Program-made: the position numbers and the translations under genes
From: Vicia villosa
Taxonomy: Eukaryota > Streptophyta > Magnoliopsida > Fabales > Fabaceae
Assembly (NCBI RefSeq): GCF_029867415.1
Contig: NC_081181.1
Span: 121,349,183 to 121,413,182 of the forward strand
Length of the DNA: 64,000 nt
Reading direction: 5' to 3'
Shown here: piece after piece, positions 1 to 9,831 of the stretch
Layout of the letters: the number at the start of each line of letters is the position of its first letter
Position numbering within the stretch: the first letter of the stretch is position 1
The notes under the pieces: model-generated
The model's input: only the letters and a program-made list of their open reading frames with translations
The model's database searches: none
Told to the model about the DNA's origin: nothing

Positions 1-2
1 GG

Positions 3-1142
3 AGATTAGGTCATGCTAGTTTGAGAAAGATTTCTCAGATTAACAAACTAAATCTGGTCAGAGGACTCCCAAATCTGAAATACAAATCAGATGCTCTTTG
101 TGAAGCATGTCAGAAGGGCAAGTTCTCCAGACCTGCATTCAAGTCTAAGAATGTTGTTTCTACCTCAAGGTCGTTAGAACTCTTGCACATTGATCTGTTT
201 GGCCCAGTCAAAACAGCATCTGTCAGAGGGAAGAAATATGGATTAGTCATCGTTGATGATTATAGCCGCTGGACATGGGTAAAGTTCTTGAAACACAAGG
301 ATGAGTCTCATTCAGTGTTCCTTGAATTCTGCACTCAGATTCAATCTGAGAAAGAGTGCAAGATCATAAAGGTCAGAAGTGATCATGGTGGTGAATTTGA
401 GAACAGATTCTTTGAAGAGTTCTTCAAAGAAAATGGTATTGCCCATGATTTCTCTTGCCCTAGAACTCCACAGCAAAATGGAGTTGTAGAGCGAAAGAAT
501 AGGACTCTACAAGAAATGGCCAGAACCATGATCAATGAAACCAATATGGCTAAGCATTTCTGGGCAGAAGCAGTAAACACTGCGTGTTATATTCAGAATA
601 GAATCTCTATCAGACCTATTCTAAATAAGACTCCTTATGAATTGTGGAAGAACAGAAAGCCCAACATTTCATATTTCCATCCTTTTGGATGTGTATGTTT
701 TATGGTGAATACTAAAGATCATCTTGGTAAGTTTGATTCCAAAGCACAAAAGTGTTTCCTTCTTGGATATTCTGAACGCTCTAAAGGCTACAGAGTATAC
801 AATACTGAAACATTGATTGTAGAAGAATCAATCAATATTAGGTTTGATGATAAGCTTGGTCTTGAAAAACCAAAGCAGTTTGAGAATTTTGCAGATTTTG
901 ATATTGATATATCAGAAGTTGAAGAACCAAGAAGCAAAGCTACAGAAGCTGGCAGTCTCAGAAGCAATGGATCAGAAGATCAAGTTGCTGCATCTTTAGA
1001 GAATCTGAGAATCTCTGAAGAACCTACAATCAGAAGATCACCTAGACTTGCTTCAGCTCATTCAGAAGATGTGATCCTTGGGAAGAAAGATGATCCTATC
1101 GGAACCAGATCATTTCTTAAGAATGACAATCAGAAGCAGTGA
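3..1142 (+). CDS. pol: Ty1/copia integrase (C-terminal pol fragment)
   Basis: Integrase inserts the cDNA copy into the host chromosome. The frame is open from the window edge. The HHCC zinc-binding region comes first (GHAS near base 9, CEAC near base 99). The catalytic triad is complete: D in HIDLFGP (192-194), D in SDHGGEF (381-383) and E in VVERKNRT (489-491). There are 35 residues between the second D and the E, as expected for DD35E. A tail rich in S, E and R follows, and the frame ends at TGA 1140-1142. In an intact copia pol, reverse transcriptase and RNase H would follow, but neither is present here. The next coding sequence is a separate ORF behind a promoter-like stretch. The fold is clear; the polyprotein is truncated. 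Confidence 0.9.
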   Translation, partial: RLGHASLRKISQINKLNLVRGLPNLKYKSDALCEACQKGKFSRPAFKSKNVVSTSRSLELLHIDLFGPVKTASVRGKKYGLVIVDDYSRWTWVKFLKHKDESHSVFLEFCTQIQSEKECKIIKVRSDHGGEFENRFFEEFFKENGIAHDFSCPRTPQQNGVVERKNRTLQEMARTMINETNMAKHFWAEAVNTACYIQNRISIRPILNKTPYELWKNRKPNISYFHPFGCVCFMVNTKDHLGKFDSKAQKCFLLGYSERSKGYRVYNTETLIVEESINIRFDDKLGLEKPKQFENFADFDIDISEVEEPRSKATEAGSLRSNGSEDQVAASLENLRISEEPTIRRSPRLASAHSEDVILGKKDDPIGTRSFLKNDNQKQ

Positions 1143-1350
1143 TCAGAATCAGAAGGCGTAAAGTCTATTGAAAATTTTACAGCTGTCATCCATTATCTGA
1201 TGGTGAACACGTGTCTGTACGGTTAGTACAAAGCGTGCAGTTGAAAAGACGCCGACCTAGGTAACTGTATTAAATCATTTCATTTACCATGTTCTCTCTC
1301 CTAATGTCATTTCTCATTAAATGCATATTGATTTCTTTATTTTCAAATCT

Positions 1351-1359
1351 TTTAAATAA
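1351..1359 (+). promoter_or_regulatory. TATA-like box and CT-rich leader before the 812-aa ORF
   Basis: TTTAAATAA lies about 120 bases upstream of the ATG at 1473. It is followed by a strongly pyrimidine-rich stretch (about 1368-1412) like plant Y-patch/leader sequence. The stretch from 1143 to 1472 holds no pol coding sequence, so this may be an internal promoter for the extra ORF. This is inferred from composition and spacing. Confidence 0.45.
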
Positions 1360-1472
1360 CCCGCTTCATCTTCATTCTCTCTTCTTCTCTCTTTCTCTCT
1401 CTCTTGTGCATCCCCTTCGTTGCATTTTTTTTCAAACCCTAGTTTTTGATTTGATCTCAAAGCATAATCATC

Positions 1473-3911
1473 ATGAACTCATCTTCTTGTTCATCGAACT
1501 CAAAAGAAAAGCTCACCTCTACACAGATCCTTCTAAGCAAATATGAGTATGCTCCATTGAAAACATGCTTAATACCCACGAAAGAACTGGAAGTTCTATG
1601 TGAATCTGCTGTGGACATCAACAACCTAAAAGCAAATGGCTTTAAGTGTGATGCAAGAATCTTTGAACAAGGATGGTCTAAGTATCTTGATAGATTGGTT
1701 GGTCCAACTTACCCTGAACTTGTGAAGGATTTCTGGGTACATGCAACGGTTACCCCAACTGCCATCATTTCATTCGTGCTAGGGCATGAAGTGGTTATCA
1801 CTGAAAAGCTCATCAGGAAGCTATACAATCTGAATGATGAAGAAGGTTGGACTGGTTTTCGACATGCGTCAGTTGATTGGTCTAAAGTTGAACAACAAAT
1901 CTCTCAGACTTTTGGAATCGACTCTAATAACACAGGCACCTTAAGGCCGTTTTATAAAGTATGGGCTGAGATTATTCTGGGTTCCCTTCACCATAGAAAG
2001 AGGATGCTCTCCTCCTCCTACATCAGTCCAGATCACAAGTATACTCTTTTCTGCATTGGCAAAAAGACTGAGATCAACATCTCCCATATTTTGTTTGAGA
2101 ATCTGAAGACTTCTATCTTTGAGTCAAGAGAAGACGAAAGGGCGAAGTACCCTCATATTCCAAGAACGACTATTCCATTTGGAAGAATGATTTCAGACAT
2201 TCTAATTGAAAGCAAAGTGCTGGACTCCATCAGAAAACTCAATGCGTCCCACTTTCTTGGAGTAGTTCAAGGTCCCATTTTCAATGGTGTAGATTTGTTC
2301 AGACTGGAACTTATTCAAAGTGTACCTTCTGTGTGCACAAGCTTTCCTGACATTCTGTTAAGAAGAGTTGCTGTTGAAGGTTTTGCCTCCTTGTTTCAAA
2401 AAGAAATGCATCAGGTTGTCAAGCTTTACCTGGAAGATTGTGTTAGGAAGCAATCAGATATTGATCCTGCTTGGATCCGTGGCAGAGTACTTCCGTCCAA
2501 GGCTGATCTTCTGAAGAAGGATCAGAAGGAACTAAAGGCTAGGCTAAAAAGAAAAGCCCAAGAAGATGAGGCTAAGAAAGCCAAGAAGTTGAGAGTCACC
2601 TATGATCCTGACAAGGTGGACTCTGAAGAACGAAGAGATAAAAGGATTAGAGACTCCTTTCGCAGAACCAGATCTTCTTCTTCTGTACAAACCTCCAGGC
2701 AGGTTTTTACTCCACCTCCTTCTGTCCCTAAACCATCTTTCCTATCACCTCCATCTGAACCAAAAGTAAACTTCACCTTACCAAATCCTTCTCCATCATC
2801 CGTCTCCTCTCCCATTCTAAACCCCACACCTTTAAGTATTCTTCCCCCAACTCCTTCTGATAAATCTTTCTCACCAATTCCCTTTTCAAATACTCCATCC
2901 TCTTCTCAATCTATCATTTCTGATATTCCATCTTCATCAATCATTCTCTCAGATATCCCTTCTTCCTCATCCACCGCACCTCCACCTTCTATATCCCATC
3001 CCTTACCTACCAGAAAATCCAAACCTTATTGTCTTCTCTACCCTGACTACAAATTCACCTTCAATCCGCCTGAACCTGAACCCTATACCTACCTGGAACT
3101 TTTCAGACATGAGGTGATTAGCAGTCTAGACCTTCTAAAGGATGCATTTCTAAATGGTCTGGATGATGTTTCTACAAGAAATCTCTGGAGAAGATTTCGC
3201 AAGGATTTTCAAGTAGAAGCAATGGGAGTACAGAAAAGACTAGTGGCTGCTGCTCCTGGTTACCCTATTCACCTTCTGGAGGGTGATAATGGTATATATT
3301 ACCATCCTCTCAGAAATTGTGTTGCTGCTGAGGAGAAGCCCTTTTTGGATGAATTGGAACAAGCAAGGCTTGCTGCTGCAATGGAAGCTAATCCTTGCAG
3401 GGATATTGTTATCTGGATTCCTGACTATCCAGTTCTGCTCGGGGATTTCAAGACCCTCTTTGACTTTCTGAGGGAAAACCCTTCTGAGAAAGATCCAAGC
3501 TTGGTCATTCCAGAAATTGTTGACCCACCAGAAGTTGAAGGTCCTTCTGCTCCCAGGAATCTTGCTGCCATTCTTCAGGCACTTGAGAATGGAGATTCGG
3601 AAATTCCTGCTGCAGAATATGGAGATGCTTCTATGCAAGAAGCAGATGTAGAAGATCATGTTGCTGAATCAGTTCCTGTTGAGGAAATCCCTGCAACTGA
3701 TCTATCTATGGAAGCTACAAATCACAATGCTATTCCTGTGGTTAGAAGCAGTGAAGCTTCTTCTGATGAATCTTCTCATCTTGGAAGAACTCTGGAAGAT
3801 ATTCAGAAGAAACAGGATGAATTTAGAGCTTTCATGGAAAGGCAAGAAGGATACAACAATGGGGTTCAAGAGATGCTGGCCAAGATCTTGTCAAGGCTAG
3901 GGCCGTCTTAG
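1473..3911 (+). CDS. Accessory/env-position ORF, putative plant transposon protein-like
   Basis: Intact 812-aa ORF starting at the first ATG after a CT-rich leader. Residues ~50-330 form a globular region with the motifs GPTYPELVKDFW, an ITEKLIRKLYNL helix and YKVWAEIILGSLHHR. These fit the family annotated in plants as putative plant transposon protein. A Lys/Arg-rich charged stretch follows (~345-400, possible nuclear localisation), then a Pro/Ser-rich region (~405-520), a second globular part, and a C-terminal helical segment (~770-812) that could be a coiled coil. SIRE elements carry an extra ORF in this position, often called env-like; I see no signal peptide or clear membrane segment, so env is not supported. 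Its first domain resembles the antisense ORF at 43847-44578 in the gypsy element. Function unknown. Confidence 0.75.
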   Translation: MNSSSCSSNSKEKLTSTQILLSKYEYAPLKTCLIPTKELEVLCESAVDINNLKANGFKCDARIFEQGWSKYLDRLVGPTYPELVKDFWVHATVTPTAIISFVLGHEVVITEKLIRKLYNLNDEEGWTGFRHASVDWSKVEQQISQTFGIDSNNTGTLRPFYKVWAEIILGSLHHRKRMLSSSYISPDHKYTLFCIGKKTEINISHILFENLKTSIFESREDERAKYPHIPRTTIPFGRMISDILIESKVLDSIRKLNASHFLGVVQGPIFNGVDLFRLELIQSVPSVCTSFPDILLRRVAVEGFASLFQKEMHQVVKLYLEDCVRKQSDIDPAWIRGRVLPSKADLLKKDQKELKARLKRKAQEDEAKKAKKLRVTYDPDKVDSEERRDKRIRDSFRRTRSSSSVQTSRQVFTPPPSVPKPSFLSPPSEPKVNFTLPNPSPSSVSSPILNPTPLSILPPTPSDKSFSPIPFSNTPSSSQSIISDIPSSSIILSDIPSSSSTAPPPSISHPLPTRKSKPYCLLYPDYKFTFNPPEPEPYTYLELFRHEVISSLDLLKDAFLNGLDDVSTRNLWRRFRKDFQVEAMGVQKRLVAAAPGYPIHLLEGDNGIYYHPLRNCVAAEEKPFLDELEQARLAAAMEANPCRDIVIWIPDYPVLLGDFKTLFDFLRENPSEKDPSLVIPEIVDPPEVEGPSAPRNLAAILQALENGDSEIPAAEYGDASMQEADVEDHVAESVPVEEIPATDLSMEATNHNAIPVVRSSEASSDESSHLGRTLEDIQKKQDEFRAFMERQEGYNNGVQEMLAKILSRLGPS

Positions 3912-4088
3912 ATTGAGTCTATGTTGTTTGTTTTTTTTGCTGCATCTGTTTTTGTGCATCTTGTCCTCTTTCTCTGCGTGTACTTCTGTACCTGCTGTTT
4001 GAACTTCAATGAAATCATCCTTTTTCCTCCGTGTGTTTCTTTTTGTTTGTATCTGAATCTTTTCTGTTTTTTTTTTTTGATGATATGA

Positions 4089-4103
4089 CAAAAAGGGGGA
4101 GAA
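4089..4103 (+). other. Polypurine-tract-like sequence, internal
   Basis: AAAAAGGGGGAGAAA closely matches the real polypurine tract beside the 3' LTR but lies 1.1 kb upstream of it. Confidence 0.6.
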
Positions 4104-4228
4104 ATATGTGATAAATGATTTGATTTAATCAGTTGCTTTACTAACAGAAGCTGCAAGCTTCATATGTTTTTAAGTTGTGTTGTTGCAGGAATCAAAGATT
4201 CAAGATCAATATAAGAAGCAACAAGATG

Positions 4229-4365
4229 AATCAAGCTCTTGGATTCTTGAAGCAAGCTGAGTGCTATGAAGCTTCAGAATCAGAAGCAAGAAGAAATGAT
4301 CAGAGATAGCTCTTGGATTCTTGAAGCAAGCTGAGTGCTAGGAAACTTCAGAATCAGAAGGAAGA
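4229..4365 (+). repeat. Tandem duplication, two ~80-bp units
   Basis: A block beginning AGCTCTTGGATTCTTGAAGC occurs near 4229 and again near 4309. Each copy continues through GCTGAGTGCTA to a CAGAATCAGAAG word. The copies differ by a few substitutions. Confidence 0.8.
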
Positions 4366-4639
4366 ATGATCAGAAATTCTGATAGTAGAATATGATCCAA
4401 ATCATTGTCTATTTGCTCTGATACATTGTCTATTAAATCTGATATAGTCTATATGGCTTATATGGCTCTGATATATATTTTGTGTTCTGATACACATCTT
4501 ATGTTCTAACTCATTCATGCTGACTTTTGTCGTTTAGTTTTATTCTGTAACATTTCAGGATGTAGAGATGCTCTGATGATGCTCTGGTACATTCAACAAT
4601 GTTCTGATACAATCTACCATGAAGTGATGAAAGAAGAAA

Positions 4640-4980
4640 TTCAAAGCTCTGAAGCTATCCGAGGGAAGCAGAAATCAGAAGCTGTGAATGTTCTAAAAGA
4701 TCCAGAAAACTCAAGTTCTGAAGCTGTCCTAAATGGAAGCATGAATCAGAAGCTGTGAATGTTCTGAAGATTAAAGAAATTCAAGTTCTGAAGCTGTCCT
4801 AAATGGAAGCAGGAATCAGAAGCTGTGAATGTTCTGAAGATCAAAGAAATTCAAGTTCTGAAGCTGTCCTAAATGGAAGCAGGAATCAGAAGCTGTGAGT
4901 GTTCTAGGGATCCAAAAGAAATTCAAGTTCTGAAGCTGTCCAATGGAAGCAGAAGTCAGAAGCTATGAATTATCAGAAGC
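4640..4980 (+). repeat. Tandem array, about five ~70-bp units
   Basis: Five successive units share TTCTGAAGCTGTCC, GGAAGCAGGAATCAGAAGC and GTGAATGTTCT in the same order. The two central units are nearly identical; the first and last are more diverged and the last is shorter. Confidence 0.85.
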
Positions 4981-5055
4981 AAGAAGCTTATGTGATCGTC
5001 TCTACCGAAATAATCAGGGAAGTCTTTTATCATTAAAGTTCTTCGAGTATTTATT

Positions 5056-5106
5056 TCTGGGGGAGATTATTCATCTCAGGGGGAGATTGTTAATCTCAGG
5101 GGGAGA
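5056..5106 (+). repeat. Three tandem polypurine-tract-like tracts, 20-bp period
   Basis: CTGGGGGAGATT, CAGGGGGAGATT and CAGGGGGAGACA occur with their G runs starting at 5059, 5079 and 5099, an exact 20-base period. Each resembles the polypurine tract at 5207-5220. Confidence 0.8.
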
Positions 5107-5206
5107 CATATTCACATGCTTATGCTATAGCTGTGTAATTTTTCTTTAGCCGTCTGCTCTTTCTAATCGCAAATTCATATCATTTATATATGTTTTTGTC
5201 ATCATC

Positions 5207-5220
5207 AAAAAGGGGGAGAT
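5207..5220 (+). other. Polypurine tract of the SIRE-like element
   Basis: AAAAAGGGGGAGAT lies immediately before the 3' LTR start TGTTAG, the expected position of the plus-strand primer. Confidence 0.85.
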
Positions 5221-5805
5221 TGTTAGAACAAGATTTGTTCTGATCAATATTCTTAGTTTTGATGATAACAAGGATATGAATTTTGTGTGAGATAATGTGG
5301 TACTCTAATTCATTACAATTTCCATTTCAGGAAATATATAAAGAGTACGCACAAATCAGCGCTCAGAAGCTTTGTCTCAGAAGGTTCATCATGCAACATC
5401 AGAACATGGTCTGGCAAGACATCAGAAGATGGTCAAGGCAGAATCAGAACATGGGTCTATGAAAGCATCAGAAGAACTTGAGGTCAGAAGCAGAAGCACT
5501 GAAGTTCTCATGGTATCACGCTCAGAAGCACTTCAAGGTCAGAAGACAAGAAGATGCTATGCACCAAGCTGTTTGACTCTGATGATAATCAAATATTTTA
5601 TTCACAAACATCAGATCAGAAGAAAGTACAGGTGGCAGGCTACGCTGACTGACAAAAGGAACGTTGGAAGCTATTAAAGGCAACGTCAGTAGACACAGCG
5701 TGAACAAGGCTCGAGGTAGTTGACAAAAGCGTGAAACATTAAATGCAAAGCTGTACGGAACACGCAAAGCATTAAATGCGTTCAACGGTCATCTTCTCAA
5801 ACGCC

Positions 5806-5813
5806 TATAAATA
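5806..5813 (+). promoter_or_regulatory. TATA box in SIRE-like LTR
   Basis: TATAAATA in a GC-poor context about 585 bases into the LTR, a normal position for the start of retrotransposon transcription. Confidence 0.65.
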
Positions 5814-6041
5814 TGAAGTTCTGATGAGAAGCAAGGTTGACGATTTGCTAACAATTAACTTGCTGAAACGCTGCTCAAAATCAAAGCTCAAAAACTTCAT
5901 CTTCATCAAAGCTCACTACATTGCTGTTGTAATATATTAGTGAGATTAAGCTTAAACATTAAGAGAAATATCACTGTTGTGATTATAGCTTTTAAGAAGC
6001 ATTGTAAAACTCTTATTTGATTACATTAAGTTGTAAGGAAC

Positions 6042-6234
6042 TAGAGTGATCAAGTGTTGATCAGGATACTCTAGGAAGTCTTAGCTTGTGTCTAAGCAGT
6101 TGTAATTAGAGTGATCACGTGGTGGTCAGGATACTCTAAGAAAGTCTTAGCTTGTGTCTAAGCATTTGTTCCTGGAGTGATCAGGTTGTGATCAGGATAC
6201 TCTGGAAGACTTAGTCGCGGACTAAGTGGAAAAC
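6042..6234 (+). repeat. Three ~66-bp tandem units in the SIRE-like LTR
   Basis: Units near 6042, 6108 and 6174 each contain GAGTGATCA, a second GGTCAGG/GATCAGG word, GATACTCT and CTTAG...CTAAG. The third unit is more diverged. Confidence 0.8.
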
Positions 6235-6423
6235 CATTGTAATCTGTTGCGATTAGTGGATTAAATCCTCAGGTGAGGTAAATCACTCCGTGGGGGTGGA
6301 CTGGAGTAGTTTAGTTAACAACGAACCAGGATAAAAATAACTGTGCAATTTATTTTTATCGTTCAAGTTTTTAAGACTACACTTATTCAAACCCCCCCTT
6401 TCTAAGTGTTTTTCTATCCTTCA

Positions 6424-7928
6424 GGCACCACTAGAGATGGTTTACCTGTTATGCGTAGGCCTACTTAGCCGCATAACGCCACCATACCGAGCACGCAAGT
6501 GTGTTAACCCCAAGTGGGAAAATGCCTCAAGACCCTCACAAGCACACTGCAACGGTAGCTCAGGTGTGAGCCCAAGATCACACGATCGGGGCTGTCCCAT
6601 TGATCACAAAGCCTGGGACATAACACAACCTAGCCCCCGGCCCACTTCGATTCAAGCATACACACGCATAACAAGTGCTAAGTCACACAATACAATCAAT
6701 TTCGATCGTTTAACCATAACAACGGTGTCAACAGGATTTCATGCACATCACATAGTTGCATATCATCTCAAACATAGATATAATATTCGTAATAGAAATA
6801 GACATTCTACTTAATGCATGATATAATAATTAATAACAATCGGAAAGACATAAATTCTCGTGACAAGTTAATATTCTGATTTGGGGACCTATCTTATTAG
6901 ATAGTACGTATTACTAGCTTTCCAATGATATAAACTTTGCGCAATTCCGATACCTGAGGCGAAAGTTATGAATATCTAAAGTTTTGCAATTTTTCCTTTT
7001 TAACCCAGTGTAACGGGTTACGCCAAATCCGTAACCGGTTACGGGCACGAAAAATAGCCCAGAATTGCATTTTCAGCAGCGTAACCGGTTACGCAAGACC
7101 CCGTAACCGATAACACTGTATGAGAAACGAATTTTCCCCATTATAAGGAATCTAAAACAGTCCCAAACCTAAACCAATCCCAATCCAATTACCTATAACA
7201 TTCCAAATACAAGTCTTATCATATTTTAGCAATCTATAGCATGCAATTGATCATAAGAACACATATTCAGTTATTATCATATAAACAAGTTTTAGTAATC
7301 ACATATTATGTTTTTATCTCACAATCCCTAAATCCCCAATCACAAACCCTTACATGCAACACCCCCAAGTCACTATCTAAGGACTCACCTTGGATCAAAT
7401 TGAGGTTGAGATGATGATCATGCAGTCATTAAGCTTCCTTCTTGATCAAAACTTCCTCTCTAACAAGAACAAACCCGTAATCCCTCTCTTCACACTTTCA
7501 GCATGACTGACACAACTTCAAGCTCGATTTTCTCCTTCAATACAACACCTATGAGTGCGAATTAGTATACCAAATCGAAGAGAATTTCGTTAGCTTTCCA
7601 ACGAGACCAGAATCAGTACAATCGGAGTTACGAGCAGAGAGTTATACCTAGTTTAGTGGAGGCTGTCCATGAGTTGCGAAAATGGAAACATGAACTTGTG
7701 TTCTTCTCTCTTACCTTTGTTCTAACATTTACTTCACTCATAAAAATGTGTTTCATAGCCAAACAAATCCTCAAGTCCATGCAATAGAGTTAAATGTCCA
7801 TAATGCCCTCCAACTAAGTGGTAATTACCAATATGCCACTTAGTTGGATTCTAACTAATCCACTATAATTAATCCACATTTCTTCTTAGTATCTCTTAAC
7901 TATGCTTAGATTAATGTGGGATATTACA
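6424..7928 (-). repeat. Truncated LTR, family C (minus strand)
   Basis: This is the reverse complement of an LTR related to those of element B: bases 6430-6600 match the opposite strand of about 51230-51400. It ends at 7928 with GATATTACA, the complement of a TGTAATATC LTR start. The SIRE-like element interrupts it at 6424 and the rest lies left of the window. It has four GTAACCGGTTAC-type palindromes (7010-7114). The ORF-like stretch at 6437-6814 is LTR sequence, not a gene. Confidence 0.8.
7010..7114. promoter_or_regulatory. Palindrome array in LTR C
   Basis: GTAACCGGTTAC-like palindromes begin at 7010, 7031, 7081 and 7103. The second and third are perfect; the first and fourth have one or two mismatches. 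Steps of 21, 50 and 22 bases almost repeat the 21/51/21 pattern of families A and B. Role unknown. Confidence 0.75.
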
Positions 7929-8530
7929 ATAATAATCAATAAATATTATTTAATTTTATAATAATGTTGATTGATTTTGTAATCAATTTAAAAGGTGTAA
8001 TTTTTTGTATTAAATACATAAAATATATTCCTATTTATTTGAACATTGGAACAACTATATTTATAACAATAATTATTTCATTCCTATAATTATAACAATA
8101 TTTAATAAAATAAAAAATCTAATACGGCATTATCAATTTTCAGGTACTTTAGTTTTTATATATTATAATAGATAATAGATTGTATGACAGTACCCGTCAG
8201 GATACTTTTTAAATAAATTCATAAAATCACTTTTAATTATGATTCTTTTTAATTATTGATATATTTTAAAAATAGTATCACAAATAAATAAAATATATGG
8301 ATATAATTATTGTATATTATTTTTTTACATTTTATTTAATAAGATGGAATTTACTATTGATGCGCGGTAAATTTTATATGTACTAATTAAATTGGATAAT
8401 AATTAATGAGAAAGAAATAATTTACTTTAAGTATGTCTTTCCATTTAAAAAATAATGAGTTATGATTTGATATATTTTAATGTTTAAACAAATACATACA
8501 AAAATAAAATCGTGTGTAGGTTACCATTGA

Positions 8531-8712
8531 AAGCTAATTTATTTTTTTAATAAATAAATTAGCTCAATAATTAATAATAATAACTAATAACAATTACTAA
8601 AATTAAGAAAGAAAGAGATTAAATTTGCTAATTTATTTTTTTAATAAATAAATTAGCTCAATAATTAATAATTAATAATAATTACTAAAATTATGAAAGA
8701 AAGAGATTAAAT
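8531..8712. repeat. Tandem duplication with hairpin
   Basis: A ~95-bp block starting GCTAATTTATT and running to GAGATTAAATTT is present twice here and once in the second copy (58020-58120). Each block opens with an inverted repeat (GCTAATTTATT...AATAAATTAGC) that could form a hairpin. Confidence 0.8.
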
Positions 8713-8989
8713 TTTGAACATTATTATTTTATGTTCTAATGTGTTGGAATTTTGAAGAGCTGACGGTTGGTTTGAGAAGTTTAATGGTTAATATTATCTA
8801 ATTAATAATTATGGTATAAATATATTTGGTATAATGTTAAGTTAAAGTGAAAAAAACCTTAATGATGATAATATTCAAGTAATTAAATATATTATGTACA
8901 ATGAAGAATTATTGGGAAACAATTATTGTAACTTCCAATACCAACTAATTAAAAGAAAGAGATACGTGTTTAAAGACCATATATTTGAA

Positions 8990-9082
8990 AAATGATCCAT
9001 TCAAGCATATGGGTGCACCTCTCACATAAAAGAAGGATGATCCATTCAAGCATATGTGTGCACCTCTCACATAAAAGGCTCC
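8990..9082. repeat. Tandem 45-bp duplication
   Basis: ATGATCCATTCAAGCATATG followed by TGTGCACCTCTCACATAAAA occurs twice in a row; the other copy of the dispersed repeat has the same doublet with a small deletion (58391-58466). Confidence 0.75.
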
Positions 9083-9159
9083 CTTATAGAAGGAAGCCTT
9101 ACAGTTTGCCGCAACAAAAGCTCTTCCTACCTGATCATCAAGAATGGTGGAGCCTGAGT

Positions 9160-9831
9160 CGGCAGTACATGCATACAAAAACAACAATGGTAAAAACAAC
9201 TCTGTTCTTGTTGTTGTCACCATTTATTTGAGATTGAGAAATCTCAATAATACCTCCAAGGATATCTAAAAAACAAAACATGTTCAGGGATAAATAATAT
9301 TACATAAAATTCAGAATTCTATCACAAAGAATACAATTAACTTACCAACCAAAACAGTAGACTGAAACCTTCCTTCAACTATGGCTTCCAATCCAAGAAG
9401 GTTAAGGTAATAAGCAGGGATGTCAGGAAGGTCTGATTTCTTAACAGAAGTTGATCCACATAAAACCAATTTGTAAGAATGATTCGTCGACTTAAAAGAG
9501 AAGTCGTTTTTCGAAACTTTGAAATTCTGCATGATATAAGAACTTCAGCTGATAGTTCGGACTTGAATTTGAAAACCAAATAAGTAGGTACAATCGCTTG
9601 AATCATATAATGCTTAAAAAAACAGAAATAATATTTGTTAGTAGTAAGGCAGAACACAGTGTGTAAGACAAAAACAATAGAATTTGGGAACAAAATACCA
9701 CCTTCGAATCAACTAAAACGTTCTTTGTTGGAAGAACTTGTTACAGACCATATATGATTAAAACTAACTGCATTCTTCCACAAATCCTTTGACTCATTGA
9801 TGTCCTTCACAGAATCGGTAGGGCGAGCCAT
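9160..9831 (-). pseudogene. RPA70/DUF223-like gene fragment, copy 1
   Basis: RPA70-type proteins bind single-stranded DNA through OB folds; plant genomes carry many DUF223/RPA1-like copies, some inside Helitrons. Here ATG 9831-9829 begins MARPTDSVKDINESKDLWK, as in legume members I recognise. An in-frame TGA follows after about 39 codons. A second exon (about 9614-9346) has MIQAIVPTYLVFKFKSEL, then NFKVSKNDFSFKSTNHSYKL and DLPDIPAYYLNLLGLEAIV; it lies between a TTTTTTTAAG acceptor and a GTAAG donor. A third short exon begins at 9265. Relative to the second copy, one C is missing in exon 2, giving a frameshift. It is therefore broken twice. Family assignment is from recognisable motifs only. 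Confidence 0.55.

Larger units (their letters stand above)
3912..5220 (+). other. Non-coding 3' region of the SIRE-like element
   Basis: No plausible gene. The stretch is built from reiterated CAGAAGC / TTCTGAAGC words, two tandem arrays (listed separately) and repeated polypurine tracts. The small ORFs in it, such as 4576-4758 and 4943-5149, are read-throughs of the repeat units. Confidence 0.7.
1..6423 (+). mobile_element. SIRE/Maximus-like Ty1/copia retrotransposon, 3' part
   Basis: The window opens inside the pol gene of a Ty1/copia element. In order it holds the GAG-pre-integrase and integrase domains, an 812-aa extra ORF, a long non-coding 3' region with several GGGGGAGA tracts, and a 3' LTR (5221-6423) that begins TGTTAGAACAAG and ends in CTTCA. 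Integrase in this position, an extra ORF after pol, and the Fabeae-style LTR start point to the SIRE/Maximus lineage. Reverse transcriptase and RNase H, which should follow integrase, are absent, so this copy cannot be autonomous. It is inserted in LTR fragment C, which resumes at 6424. The 5' LTR and gag lie outside the window. Confidence 0.85.
5221..6423 (+). repeat. 3' LTR of the SIRE-like element
   Basis: Starts TGTTAGAACAAG after the polypurine tract and ends TATCCTTCA, with 5'-TG and CA-3' termini; about 1203 bases. It contains a TATA box (5806-5813) and three ~66-bp tandem units (6042-6234). The right end joins sequence matching LTR family C on the minus strand, so the insertion target was another retrotransposon. 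Confidence 0.85.

Noticed and set aside
1289..1546. 85-aa ORF rich in Leu/Ser/Phe just before the 812-aa ORF, looked like a signal peptide
   Set aside because: It translates the CT-rich leader in another frame and overlaps the real ATG at 1473; hydrophobicity comes from the pyrimidine tract.
1473..3911. Calling the 812-aa ORF an envelope protein
   Set aside because: Env-like naming exists for SIRE extra ORFs, but no signal peptide, membrane segment or cleavage site is visible here.
6437..6814. 125-aa plus-strand ORF after the copia LTR
   Set aside because: It is the complement of LTR family sequence also present at ~51.0-51.4 kb and ~56.6-57.0 kb.
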